From positions 62,001 through 126,000 of the forward strand of contig CBFHNR010000006.1 of assembly GCA_965657215.1 (NCBI GenBank): 64,000 bases of DNA, read 5' to 3'. The notes under the pieces were generated by a model. That model did no database searches. It was given only the letters and a program-made list of their open reading frames with translations, and had not been told where the DNA came from. The position numbers and the translations under genes are program-made. Origin of the DNA: JAHEJA01 sp965657215 (GTDB lineage Bacteria; Pseudomonadota; Alphaproteobacteria; Rhodobacterales; Rhodobacteraceae). How positions within the stretch are numbered: the stretch's first letter is position 1; each line of letters opens with the position of its first letter. Positions 1-7,791 of this stretch are shown one piece after another.

Positions 1-815
1 CAATGGATCAGGGCATCACAGACCAACCCTATTGGGTTCCCTGTTTTGACGGGTTCGAAAAATCCCGTGAATGGATGAAAAACGCAAAACCAGACGTCAT
101 CTTTTTGGTTTATAACGATCACTGCACAGCGTTTGACGCCTCATGTATTCCGACCTTTGCTTTGGGCTGCGCCCCTGAGTTTGCCCCCGCAGACGAAGGT
201 TGGGGCCCCCGCCCTGTTCCTGTTGTCAAAAACCACCAGAAAATGGCAAGTCATATTGCACAGTCCCTAGTCTTGGACGAATTTGACATCACTATCATGA
301 ATGAAATGGAAGTGGACCATGGCTTGACCGTGCCGCTCTCTGTTATGTTCGGGGAACATGGAGTTGATGATGAATGGCCTGCATTGGTCATTCCACTCGC
401 CGTCAATGTCGTGCAATTCCCGCCGCCAACTGGCAACCGCTGTTACAATCTTGGCAAAGCAATCCGACGCGCGATCGATAGCTATGACGAGGATTTGAAT
501 GTTGTCATATTTGGGACTGGCGGCATGAGCCATCAATTACAATACAAGCGCGCCGGCTTGATCAATCCTGAGTGGGACAAACAATTCCTCGACCGCCTGA
601 CCACGGATCCAGTCGGCCTCTCGCAAATGCCGCATGTCGAATACCTGCGCGAAGCGGGATCAGAAGGCGTCGAAATGGTAATGTGGCATGTCATGCGCGG
701 AGCATTGGATGATGATGTCGTCGAAGTGCATCGCCACTATCACGTCCCTGCATCAAACACAGCCGTTGGTCATATCATTTTAGAAAACAAAACGGATGAA
801 GGAAACACAGCATGA
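1..815 (+). CDS. ligB: Protocatechuate 4,5-dioxygenase beta subunit LigB (5' end outside window)
   Basis: Catalytic subunit of a class III (LigB-type) extradiol dioxygenase that opens protocatechuate, or a close catechol such as gallate, between C4 and C5. The visible 270 residues align with remembered LigB proteins from the segment just after their N-terminal metal-binding His. The first Met in the window matches an internal Met, so the true start lies upstream. Visible motifs are YNDHCTAF (second iron-ligand His), GTGGMSHQL (catalytic His) and REAGSEGVEMVMW (Glu ligand). Its stop overlaps the ligC start by ATGA, so the two genes are translationally coupled. The alpha subunit LigA is not in the window. 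Family assignment is strong; protocatechuate versus gallate preference cannot be read here. Confidence 0.9.
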   Translation, partial: MDQGITDQPYWVPCFDGFEKSREWMKNAKPDVIFLVYNDHCTAFDASCIPTFALGCAPEFAPADEGWGPRPVPVVKNHQKMASHIAQSLVLDEFDITIMNEMEVDHGLTVPLSVMFGEHGVDDEWPALVIPLAVNVVQFPPPTGNRCYNLGKAIRRAIDSYDEDLNVVIFGTGGMSHQLQYKRAGLINPEWDKQFLDRLTTDPVGLSQMPHVEYLREAGSEGVEMVMWHVMRGALDDDVVEVHRHYHVPASNTAVGHIILENKTDEGNTA

Positions 816-1753
816 GACTTTGTGTAGCTGGCGCCTATGGTGCCTTTGGAACCAAACATCTGGATGCGCTCGCAAATATTGACGGCGTTCAGGTCACCTC
901 TGTCATGGGCCCCAACCAATCCAAAATTGACGCCTTAGCAGAGGCGCGCGGCATTGGGCATGCAAGCACACAATTGGCTGATTGTTTGGCACGCGATGAT
1001 GTGGATGCAGTAATTTTGGCAACGCCCACGCAACTGCATGCTGAGCAGGCAATTGCTTGTATGCGCGCCGGAAAACCAGTGTTGATCGAAATCCCAATGG
1101 CAGATTCCTTAGAAGATAGCGAAGCAATTTGCGCCGTTCAAAAGGAAACAGGTGTTCTGGCAATGGCGGGTCAAGTGCGCCGGTTCAACCCATCGCATCA
1201 ATGGATCCGCAACAAAATCGACGCCGGTGAGCTCAAGGTTCAGCAGATGGATGTGCAGACCTATTTCTTTCGCCGCACCAACATGAACGCTAAAGGCGAG
1301 CCGCGCAGCTGGACAGATCATCTTTTGTGGCATCACGCCTGCCACACTGTGGATTTGTTCCAATACCAAACAGGTGAAGTCGCCTCAGAATGCTTTGGCC
1401 TCCAAGGGCCAATGCACCCCGAACTAGGCATCGCAATGGATGTGTCTATCGGCATGAAAACAGAAAGCGGCGCGATTTGCACCTTGTCTTTGTCCTTCAA
1501 TAATGACGGGCCATTGGGAACGTTCTTCCGATATATCTGCGACAACGGAACGTATTTGGCGCGATATGATGACTTGTATGATGGATATGAGAACAAAATT
1601 GATCTCAGCGATGTGGCCGTTTCAGACAATGGTATCGAACTGATTGACCGCGAATTCATCAGCGCCATCCAAGAAGGTCGCGAGCCAAACGGATCCGTTC
1701 ATGACACGCTCAGCGCGATGCGCACTTTGGACAAAATCGAAAGATCTTTTTGA
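812..1753 (+). CDS. ligC: 4-carboxy-2-hydroxymuconate-6-semialdehyde dehydrogenase LigC
   Basis: A 313-aa Gfo/Idh/MocA-family NAD(P)-dependent dehydrogenase. It oxidises the ring-opened product of LigAB (4-carboxy-2-hydroxymuconate-6-semialdehyde, as its cyclic hemiacetal) to 2-pyrone-4,6-dicarboxylate. The N-terminal Rossmann motif is VAGAYGAFGTKH, followed by ATPTQLHAEQAIACM and a family EIP segment. The C-terminal half contains QQMDVQTYFFRR and SWTDHLLWHHACHTVDLF, which I recognise as typical LigC sequence. Length fits the family (about 315). The start overlaps the ligB stop. The later steps of the pathway (LigI, LigJ, LigK) are not in the window. Confidence 0.9.
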   Translation: MRLCVAGAYGAFGTKHLDALANIDGVQVTSVMGPNQSKIDALAEARGIGHASTQLADCLARDDVDAVILATPTQLHAEQAIACMRAGKPVLIEIPMADSLEDSEAICAVQKETGVLAMAGQVRRFNPSHQWIRNKIDAGELKVQQMDVQTYFFRRTNMNAKGEPRSWTDHLLWHHACHTVDLFQYQTGEVASECFGLQGPMHPELGIAMDVSIGMKTESGAICTLSLSFNNDGPLGTFFRYICDNGTYLARYDDLYDGYENKIDLSDVAVSDNGIELIDREFISAIQEGREPNGSVHDTLSAMRTLDKIERSF

Positions 1754-1778
1754 ACTAATTCGATGAGAAATAATGTGA

Positions 1779-1805
1779 GTATTGCTAGGTCAGACCTAGC
1801 AATAC
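1779..1805. terminator. Perfect hairpin at the convergent ends of ligC and an aldo/keto reductase gene
   Basis: Arms GTATTGCTAGGTC (1779-1791) and GACCTAGCAATAC (1793-1805) are exact inverted complements. They can form an 11-bp stem with a 5-nt loop. The right arm covers the last codons and stop of the aldo/keto reductase gene. There is no strong T-run, so a role as bidirectional transcript end or 3'-end stabiliser is inferred from position. Confidence 0.5.
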
Positions 1806-2785
1806 CGCTCTGGTCCGTTCCATTGGGTTACTGAATAGCGATCCCCATGGGCCCAGCCAACTGGCAGAATGTCTTCAAGCTTTTGCAATATTTCTGGCGT
1901 CAAATCGAATGACCCGCCTTGTGCAACTTCACTCAAATGCTCAACTTTGCGCGTTCCAGGAATGGCAATGATATTCTCATCTTGATGAAGCACCCAAGCA
2001 ATCGCAAGCGTCGCCGCACTTACCCCGACATCAGCCGCCAAAGCCCTGAACTCTTTGTTATAGACAAGATTATAGTCCAAATTCGGCGCACAAAACCGTG
2101 GATTCTGTGTCAAAAAGGGCATGGTTGCGACCGCTTCGGCGCTATGCGGTCTATCCGTCAACAAGGATCGTCCAACAGGTGAAAACGCAACTAGAGTTGC
2201 ATCGATCTCTTTGCAAAGTTGGATCAACCCTAATTCTGGCGCACGCGTTGATAGAGAATATTCAGATTGTACTGCTGCGATTGGGTGAACCGCATGGGCG
2301 CGGCGCAGTGAAGCGGGTGAAATTTCAGAATATCCAATAGCTTTGATTTTGCCTTGCTTGACAAAACCCGCCATCGTTTCAGTCACGTCCTCGATTTCGT
2401 GACGCGTATCGCGGCGGTGGACATAGTATAAATCAATCGCTTCTACCCCAAGGCGGCTAAGGCTTTCATCCAAGGATTTCGTCAGATATTCTTTGGAATT
2501 GTCGAAACGGTTTTCTGGATTCCGCGTAATGCCAACTTTTGTTGCAATCGAAAAAGGCACCTCACCTTTGTGGTTTTTGATCCACTGGCCAATGACGTTT
2601 TCAGATCGACCCATGCCATAGGCATTAGATGTATCAAGATGGGTTATACCATGGTCTAAACAAGCATCTAAAACACGCAAAGATTGGTTATCGTCCGCTG
2701 GACCGTAAAAGTCCGTAAATGACATTGCACCATAGCCAACAGCACCAATCTGGGGGCCGTTTTGACCTAGTTTACGTTGTTTCAT
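1796..2785 (-). CDS. Aldo/keto reductase
   Basis: A 329-aa aldo/keto reductase of the AKR13/YajO-like group that would reduce aldehydes or ketones with NADPH. The N-terminus MKQRKLGQNGPQIGAVGYG is typical. The catalytic tetrad is recognisable as Asp and Tyr in LDTSNAYGMGRSE, Lys in SIATKVG and His in YYVHRRD. The C-terminal cofactor region AIPGTRKVEHL is present. The reading frame extends 20 codons further upstream, but this Met matches the usual family start. The gene converges on ligC. A role in removing aldehydes during aromatic catabolism is possible but only a guess. Confidence 0.85.
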   Translation of the reverse strand: MKQRKLGQNGPQIGAVGYGAMSFTDFYGPADDNQSLRVLDACLDHGITHLDTSNAYGMGRSENVIGQWIKNHKGEVPFSIATKVGITRNPENRFDNSKEYLTKSLDESLSRLGVEAIDLYYVHRRDTRHEIEDVTETMAGFVKQGKIKAIGYSEISPASLRRAHAVHPIAAVQSEYSLSTRAPELGLIQLCKEIDATLVAFSPVGRSLLTDRPHSAEAVATMPFLTQNPRFCAPNLDYNLVYNKEFRALAADVGVSAATLAIAWVLHQDENIIAIPGTRKVEHLSEVAQGGSFDLTPEILQKLEDILPVGWAHGDRYSVTQWNGPERYC

Positions 2786-2887
2786 GCGTCGCTCAATCCT
2801 ATTGTTTTCGCCCTTGATACGACCACGATTAATTGAGGTTATCAACGGTTAAAGAAAGAGTGACGAACAAATGTCGCAATTTTTAAA

Positions 2888-3106
2888 TTATACAGCGCCA
2901 ACCAAATTGGCATTCACAGTCACATACTGTTTGGACGCATCCTCAGCTGCGAACTGCGCGAGGACTTGTTTGACGTTCGCATCCACAAATGACTCACGAG
3001 TGAGACCCAATTCGGCCAGTTGCTCATCTGACAAAAAGTTCAAAGCTTGCGATGTTGCGCGTGCAGTTTGAGCTACGATTATTGAGCGGTAGAGAGCTTT
3101 CAACAT
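2888..3106 (-). CDS. DUF1127 small protein
   Basis: A 72-aa basic/hydrophobic small protein ending in the DUF1127 signature LNFLSDEQLAELGLTRESF. Small DUF1127 proteins are abundant in alphaproteobacteria. In Rhodobacter sphaeroides at least one binds RNA and takes part in stress and sRNA regulation. It stands alone between the aldo/keto reductase and the aldehyde dehydrogenase on the same strand. Its ribosome-binding site is buried in a perfect hairpin (listed separately). The specific role of this copy is unknown. Confidence 0.8.
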   Translation of the reverse strand: MLKALYRSIIVAQTARATSQALNFLSDEQLAELGLTRESFVDANVKQVLAQFAAEDASKQYVTVNANLVGAV

Positions 3107-3111
3107 GATAT

Positions 3112-3134
3112 TTCCTTTCAGACGTTGAAAGGAA
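3112..3134 (-). promoter_or_regulatory. Hairpin masking the ribosome-binding site of the DUF1127 gene
   Basis: Read on the minus strand, TTCCTTTCA and TGAAAGGAA are perfect 9-nt complements separated by 5 nt (ACGTC). The downstream arm contains the AAGGA Shine-Dalgarno sequence and ends 5 nt before the start codon at 3106. If transcription begins upstream of 3134, the RBS would be paired in the mRNA. The base pairing is seen; an RNA-switch or thermosensor role is inferred. Confidence 0.5.
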
Positions 3135-3227
3135 TATAACCCACTAGCGGCCCGGTTACCTCAGCCCGTTTGGAAAACTCGCCATGCAGAAATAGCATAG
3201 CTTGACTAATCCCGCTTGAACAATCGT

Positions 3228-4715
3228 CTAAAGCAAAAACCCAGCCGGCCCTGAAATTGAATGCGCTTCGGTAAAGCCCAAGACACCGTCGTAACCCAGA
3301 TTGCGCCCAATTCCAGAGTTTTTAAATCCGCCGAAGGGACCATACCCATCTTGGGCCATTGGGCCATGGCCATTCAAATAGGTATATCCCGCCTCAAGCT
3401 GACGCGATATCGCAACCGCGCGTTCGGCGTCAGGGGTCCACACGGACGAACAGAGGCCAAATTCGCTATCGTTGGCACGTGCGATGGCTTCTTGATCCGT
3501 TTTGAACTTCATAATCGGTAAGGCTGGGCCAAATTGCTCATCTCGCACAACGGATAGGTCGTCATCGGCATTCAAGACCAATGTTGGTTTTTGGAAATAT
3601 CCGCCCCCTTGATAGAGCTCTTCATCTGGGACCTGACCGCATTCGTTGACATCCGCGCCTTTGGCGCGCGCCTCGTCGATCATGTCTGTAACAACTTTGA
3701 GCTGCTTGGCATTGTTGAGCGGCCCCATCGTTGTTTCTGGCAACAAACCATCCCCGACAACTGTGCTATTACACGCCGCAAGCATCCCATCGACCACTTC
3801 GTCATAACGCGACTCGTGCACATAAAGGCGCTTCATCGCCATGCAAATTTGCCCCGTTGACGCAAACGCCCCTTTGTACATTTTGAAAAACGTCTGCGCA
3901 TCAAATTCAGCGTCTTCTAAAACGATAGCGGCATCGTTTCCGCCCAACTCCAAGGTCACTGGCGTGATATTATCGGCGGCCACTTTCATGACATGGCGGC
4001 CAATTCCGACGGATCCCGTGAAATTGACAGTACGCACCAAAGGATGGCCCACTAAGCTATCGCCAATTTCCGATGCCGATCCCGATATGACATTCACAAC
4101 GCCTGGCGGCAGCAGGCTTGCAATAATCTTAAGGGTCTGCATCGGGGCCAAAGCAGAGTTCTGCGATGGCTTCACAACCACAGTGTTGCCCGCGATCAAA
4201 GCCTGAGGCAGTTTTGCCCCCAAAATCGAAAGCGGCCAGTTCCATGGTACGATCAAAGCGGCCACTCCACGCGCCTGACGCATGACCAATGTATCGAATT
4301 GACCCCCTGCGATTTCTTCGTCCTTGGCCAAGCGGTCCGCATAATCCGCCACTTGGATAAAGCGATGGCCAAGACGCGACATCTCCATCAGGGTTTCTTT
4401 GATAATTTTACCATGTTCACGTGTAAAGAGACGCGATCTATTGCTGATGTCCTCTTCATCCGCAGACAACGCCTGAGCAACGGCCCTTAGTTTTTCGGCG
4501 CGCTCACTATGGCTAAGTGCCGACCATGCAGGAAAGGCGCGATGTGCCGCTTGGACCGCTTGATCCACATCTTCATGGGATGCAGCCGCTGCGTGACCGA
4601 CCAACTCAGTGGGGCGTGCAGGATTATATAACTCATAGCTACGCCCATTTTGCGCAGGTCTCTCGTCCCCGTCGATGTATAGATTAGTTGTGACGGTTAA
4701 GTTTTGAATTCCCAT
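3228..4715 (-). CDS. NAD(P)-dependent aldehyde dehydrogenase
   Basis: A 495-aa aldehyde dehydrogenase superfamily member of standard length. Visible motifs are the PWNWPLSILGAKLPQAL cofactor segment, FTGSVGIG, catalytic Glu in TLELGGND and the nucleophile Cys in STGQICMAMKR. The C-terminal FGGFKNSGIGRNLG oligomerisation segment is also present. It is the last gene of the minus-strand operon that starts with the sulfatase at 12790, 30 bp after the SDR gene. Paired with an SDR alcohol dehydrogenase, it would logically oxidise an alcohol-derived aldehyde to the acid. The substrate is not readable from sequence. Nearby ligBC suggests, but does not prove, an aryl aldehyde. Confidence 0.85.
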   Translation of the reverse strand: MGIQNLTVTTNLYIDGDERPAQNGRSYELYNPARPTELVGHAAAASHEDVDQAVQAAHRAFPAWSALSHSERAEKLRAVAQALSADEEDISNRSRLFTREHGKIIKETLMEMSRLGHRFIQVADYADRLAKDEEIAGGQFDTLVMRQARGVAALIVPWNWPLSILGAKLPQALIAGNTVVVKPSQNSALAPMQTLKIIASLLPPGVVNVISGSASEIGDSLVGHPLVRTVNFTGSVGIGRHVMKVAADNITPVTLELGGNDAAIVLEDAEFDAQTFFKMYKGAFASTGQICMAMKRLYVHESRYDEVVDGMLAACNSTVVGDGLLPETTMGPLNNAKQLKVVTDMIDEARAKGADVNECGQVPDEELYQGGGYFQKPTLVLNADDDLSVVRDEQFGPALPIMKFKTDQEAIARANDSEFGLCSSVWTPDAERAVAISRQLEAGYTYLNGHGPMAQDGYGPFGGFKNSGIGRNLGYDGVLGFTEAHSISGPAGFLL

Positions 4716-4745
4716 CTTACGCTCCTTTGTAGCGGCTCCCCTCGG

Positions 4746-5522
4746 CTAGCGAGGCAAGCCCATCATATCAGTCATTCCCATGGCGCTCATGCCGCCATCG
4801 ATTGTGATGTCTTGGCCTTTGATCCATGCGCTTTGCGGTGAGGCCAAGAACAGGATGATATCAGCGATTTCCTCAGGCGTTCCTGGTCGTCCCGCCCGCG
4901 CGATATTTTTCGCAACTTTTGGGCCAAAGGCCTTGGTGAAATCATCCAATATTCCTGTGCTCACTGCGGCAGGGCTAACTGAATTCATCCGCAAACCACG
5001 TTGGATCATTGCCTCTGTTTGTGCCATCGTCAAAACAATGACGGCCTCTTTTGACAGATTGTATGCGCGGGTTGCATCCATCGAACGCAAGGCAATGAAG
5101 TCTGACAGGTCTTGTGGATCAAGCGCCATAAGCGCCTTTACCTCATCCAAATTATCACGCCACATCGCCCCGGCCCGTGAGGCGGTATTCACAATGGATG
5201 CTCCAGGATTAAGTTTGTCTAACATGCCCGTCAAAAACGCGCGCATGCCAAAGAAATTCACTTGCAAAATGGCCTGTTCCAGCCCCTCTCGCGGCGGCAA
5301 ACCTGCATTATTGATCAGCGCATCAAAGGTGCCCGTTGCACTGTCTAATGCACTGGCGATTGATGATGGATCGCTCAGATCTGTTTGAACCCATTGTGTT
5401 ACGGGTTGAGACGGCTCTGAAATATCAAAGGCAACGACGTCATGGCCTGCTGACATTAGTTTTTCGGCAACGGCCGCGCCAATTCCTGTGGCCCCACCTG
5501 TTAATGCAACACGCATCGTCAT
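4746..5522 (-). CDS. Short-chain dehydrogenase/reductase (3-alpha-hydroxysteroid/coniferyl-alcohol dehydrogenase-like)
   Basis: A 258-aa classical SDR. The cofactor motif is TGGATGIG, the structural motif is INNAG, Ser lies in VNTASRAG and the catalytic pair is in YNLSKEA. The C-terminus ITIDGGMSAMG is typical. A long insert between the Ser and Tyr motifs (MWRDNLDEVKAL region) recalls the 3-alpha-hydroxysteroid dehydrogenase and coniferyl-alcohol dehydrogenase subgroup. Its start overlaps the stop of the upstream OsmC gene by ATGA; a second Met two codons later is possible. It probably oxidises an alcohol released by the upstream hydrolases, with the downstream aldehyde dehydrogenase completing oxidation. 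That order is inferred. Confidence 0.85.
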   Translation of the reverse strand: MTMRVALTGGATGIGAAVAEKLMSAGHDVVAFDISEPSQPVTQWVQTDLSDPSSIASALDSATGTFDALINNAGLPPREGLEQAILQVNFFGMRAFLTGMLDKLNPGASIVNTASRAGAMWRDNLDEVKALMALDPQDLSDFIALRSMDATRAYNLSKEAVIVLTMAQTEAMIQRGLRMNSVSPAAVSTGILDDFTKAFGPKVAKNIARAGRPGTPEEIADIILFLASPQSAWIKGQDITIDGGMSAMGMTDMMGLPR

Positions 5523-6700
5523 ACCCTCACAATTTTAAGTTTGGTTTTTAGATCAGTTCGGCAAAACGCATGTAGGAAACAGGTCTGTTCGGAGATATCA
5601 AGCATCTCTTGGGCGACGGCGTCGCTTTCGCCCGTTTCCAAATAGACATGCGTTTCAATGGGGTCTGCTTCCCCCGCTTTACCAGTGTTACCCGAGGCCC
5701 CGCCCAAGCTGAAATGTGTGTCTTGGATGATGCGATAATCAGACAAGTCCAATTTCAACATAGAGACGAACCGCCCGAATTGGGTCATGAAACAAAATCC
5801 TATGCCTGCACTGATCAGAGAATTGGCATCAGGGGCGCGACCATCTTCGGAGCTTAGAAATTTAAAGGATGTTCCATGCGGCGAATACTGCATCTGTTGG
5901 ATTTCCTTAATGCCGTCCTCACGCATGACGGCGATGGCACCGATATTCAAACGCCGATCTTGTTCATCAGTAAGGGACGATCCACCGCTGACTGTTCCCT
6001 TGAGGACTTCTTTCTTAGGTGTGATCCCAACAGGACCAACCAAGTCAAAATCAGACTGAGTCACGGCCGTATTTTGGAATTGATCGCCTGGATCGGCCAA
6101 GAGATCACCTTTTAATTCTTGAGCCACATTCGTGGGCAGCTCCTGACCATTTTTTGACAACTTAAACAGGCTATCCAACTGACCCCGCATCAAGCCATTC
6201 AACGGCGACGCATAAGTGGCTTGGATCAAAAAGTCGTTCAAGGCGCTATCATCAAGATCGCAGTCAATTTCAACCTGAAGCTCAATGTTTTCCGCTCCAC
6301 CCACCATCGTGCGTTTGGGCATCGACCCTTTCATTGTATAAAAATTGTCCTGAATCAGTTTCAGTTTGCGGATCTCGACATTCCGCAATTTCGCCAGCGC
6401 CAAAATCTCATTCATGAAACTGGCAACCATGCCAGTACTCAAAAACGCCAAAGGACAGGGCGCAGCATCATGACCGTTGAGATAAGGCCCCTCATCACTC
6501 ACAAGCCGCCAAACATCCCCAGTCAAAGACGAACGTACGAGCGCCTCTTTTTGAAAACCTGACAGCGAACGAACGCAGGTCCGGAGCGCATCCCCCTTGC
6601 GATTTTGGGGTGCGTTTACTCCCAGACCCTCAGGATTAGCGACCTTAAAAAACGGGGCCACGCCAGAAGAGCCAATGATATCGGTGCCTAATTTGGACAT
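5519..6700 (-). CDS. Double-domain OsmC family protein
   Basis: A 393-aa protein with two OsmC-like halves, where ordinary OsmC/Ohr proteins are about 140 aa with one domain. The first half has its helix Cys in APCPLAFLSTGMVASFMNEI. At the position of the second OsmC cysteine it has ATYASPLNG, with no Cys. The second half keeps both: GIGFCFMTQFGRF and EQTCFLHAFC. OsmC/Ohr proteins are thiol peroxidases that reduce organic hydroperoxides. The start at 6700 is chosen over an upstream Met because AAGGAAAAAGCT precedes it. It lies between the TAXI transporter and the SDR in one operon. Function is unknown: it could protect against peroxides or process a catabolic intermediate. Confidence 0.75.
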   Translation of the reverse strand: MSKLGTDIIGSSGVAPFFKVANPEGLGVNAPQNRKGDALRTCVRSLSGFQKEALVRSSLTGDVWRLVSDEGPYLNGHDAAPCPLAFLSTGMVASFMNEILALAKLRNVEIRKLKLIQDNFYTMKGSMPKRTMVGGAENIELQVEIDCDLDDSALNDFLIQATYASPLNGLMRGQLDSLFKLSKNGQELPTNVAQELKGDLLADPGDQFQNTAVTQSDFDLVGPVGITPKKEVLKGTVSGGSSLTDEQDRRLNIGAIAVMREDGIKEIQQMQYSPHGTSFKFLSSEDGRAPDANSLISAGIGFCFMTQFGRFVSMLKLDLSDYRIIQDTHFSLGGASGNTGKAGEADPIETHVYLETGESDAVAQEMLDISEQTCFLHAFCRTDLKTKLKIVRV

Positions 6701-6790
6701 AGCTTTTTCCTTTGCGCGAATGTCTCGCGCAGCCAATTTAACTTCGTATGGAAAACGTGACGCCAGTTTTCACCGGCGTCACAAAGATCA

Positions 6791-7765
6791 TTACTCGATT
6801 GCGCCAACTTCTTTGTAATAACGCGCCGCACCTGGGTGCAGTTCAATCAAGCCGAGCTTTTGCACGGAATGTTTGACGTTCAAAACAGAGGCCCAAGGCG
6901 CATCAGAGGTCACGCTGTCAAGGTTTTCCCAGAATGCTTTGGTGATTTGATAAACGGTATCTTCGTCCAAATCTCCGCGCACACCGATACCAACATTTGT
7001 TCCCCATGACTCTGTTGTGGCATCGTTTTTCTGCCCATCATAAAGACCCGCTGGAATATCTTCGTAATAGCGGAACTTGCCTAGGAATTTATCAACGGCT
7101 TCACCTGTTTTATCCTCTGGTTGGATGAAACGGATTTCCTCTGTTTCAGTGATCTGAATGAATTGACCACAAGGATCCAAGCAGCCGTTGACATACATGT
7201 CGATCTTACCGTCCAAGAACGCTTGGTAGCCTGTTTGCCAGTTGGCCTTGATCGCCTCATAGTCTTCACCAGCAACAAGACCAGTTGTGGAAGCAATCCA
7301 CCCCTTGGCACCATTAAACGCACCACCGCCAGTTGGACCCAAGAAAACTGTTGTACCTTCAAGATCGTCCAATGTTTGGATGTCGCTATCGGCGCGTACT
7401 GTAAAGTGGTACGGGCCATAGGGATACCACATCAAGAGTTTCAAGTTGCTGGCCAACTCTGGTGCTTCTGGCGTTTTGGCATACATCGCCTTGCCGCCTG
7501 ACATGAGGTTGTAAACAACTGGGCTGGTCATGGACAAATCAAGATTGCCACGGGCAACTTCAACCATGTGCAAGGTTGCCGCACCGCCACCAGACACTTC
7601 GATGTCGATACCTTCAACATTGTCGTTTACGATATTGGCAAAGGTTGCCATGGTGATCGCCGCACTTAAGCTCGGCGCAATCGTTTGCATTTTTAGTGTT
7701 TCGGCATGCAACGATCCACCTAAGATCGCTGTTGCGGCGGCTGCCGCTAGAGTAAATTTACGCAT
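6791..7765 (-). CDS. TAXI-family TRAP transporter substrate-binding protein
   Basis: A 324-aa periplasmic binding protein. The signal peptide is visible (about residues 1-21, ending SLHAET). The TAXI-type fold shows in the TIAPSLSAAITMATFANIVN start, GPTGGGAFNGA and the QTGYQAFLDGKIDMYVNG region. A strong GGAGGATATA ribosome-binding site precedes the ATG. The gene follows its membrane partner by 26 bp and is the fourth gene of the operon. Known TAXI systems import substrates such as glutamate or other organic acids; the ligand here is unknown. Context suggests an organic sulfate ester or its product. Confidence 0.9.
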   Translation of the reverse strand: MRKFTLAAAAATAILGGSLHAETLKMQTIAPSLSAAITMATFANIVNDNVEGIDIEVSGGGAATLHMVEVARGNLDLSMTSPVVYNLMSGGKAMYAKTPEAPELASNLKLLMWYPYGPYHFTVRADSDIQTLDDLEGTTVFLGPTGGGAFNGAKGWIASTTGLVAGEDYEAIKANWQTGYQAFLDGKIDMYVNGCLDPCGQFIQITETEEIRFIQPEDKTGEAVDKFLGKFRYYEDIPAGLYDGQKNDATTESWGTNVGIGVRGDLDEDTVYQITKAFWENLDSVTSDAPWASVLNVKHSVQKLGLIELHPGAARYYKEVGAIE

Positions 7766-7791
7766 TATATCCTCCCTGATTTTATTGCGTT

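Noticed and set aside
3..5. ATG at the left edge as the start of ligB
   Set aside because: Known LigB proteins have about 15 residues before this Met, including a metal-binding His, so it is an internal Met of a truncated gene.
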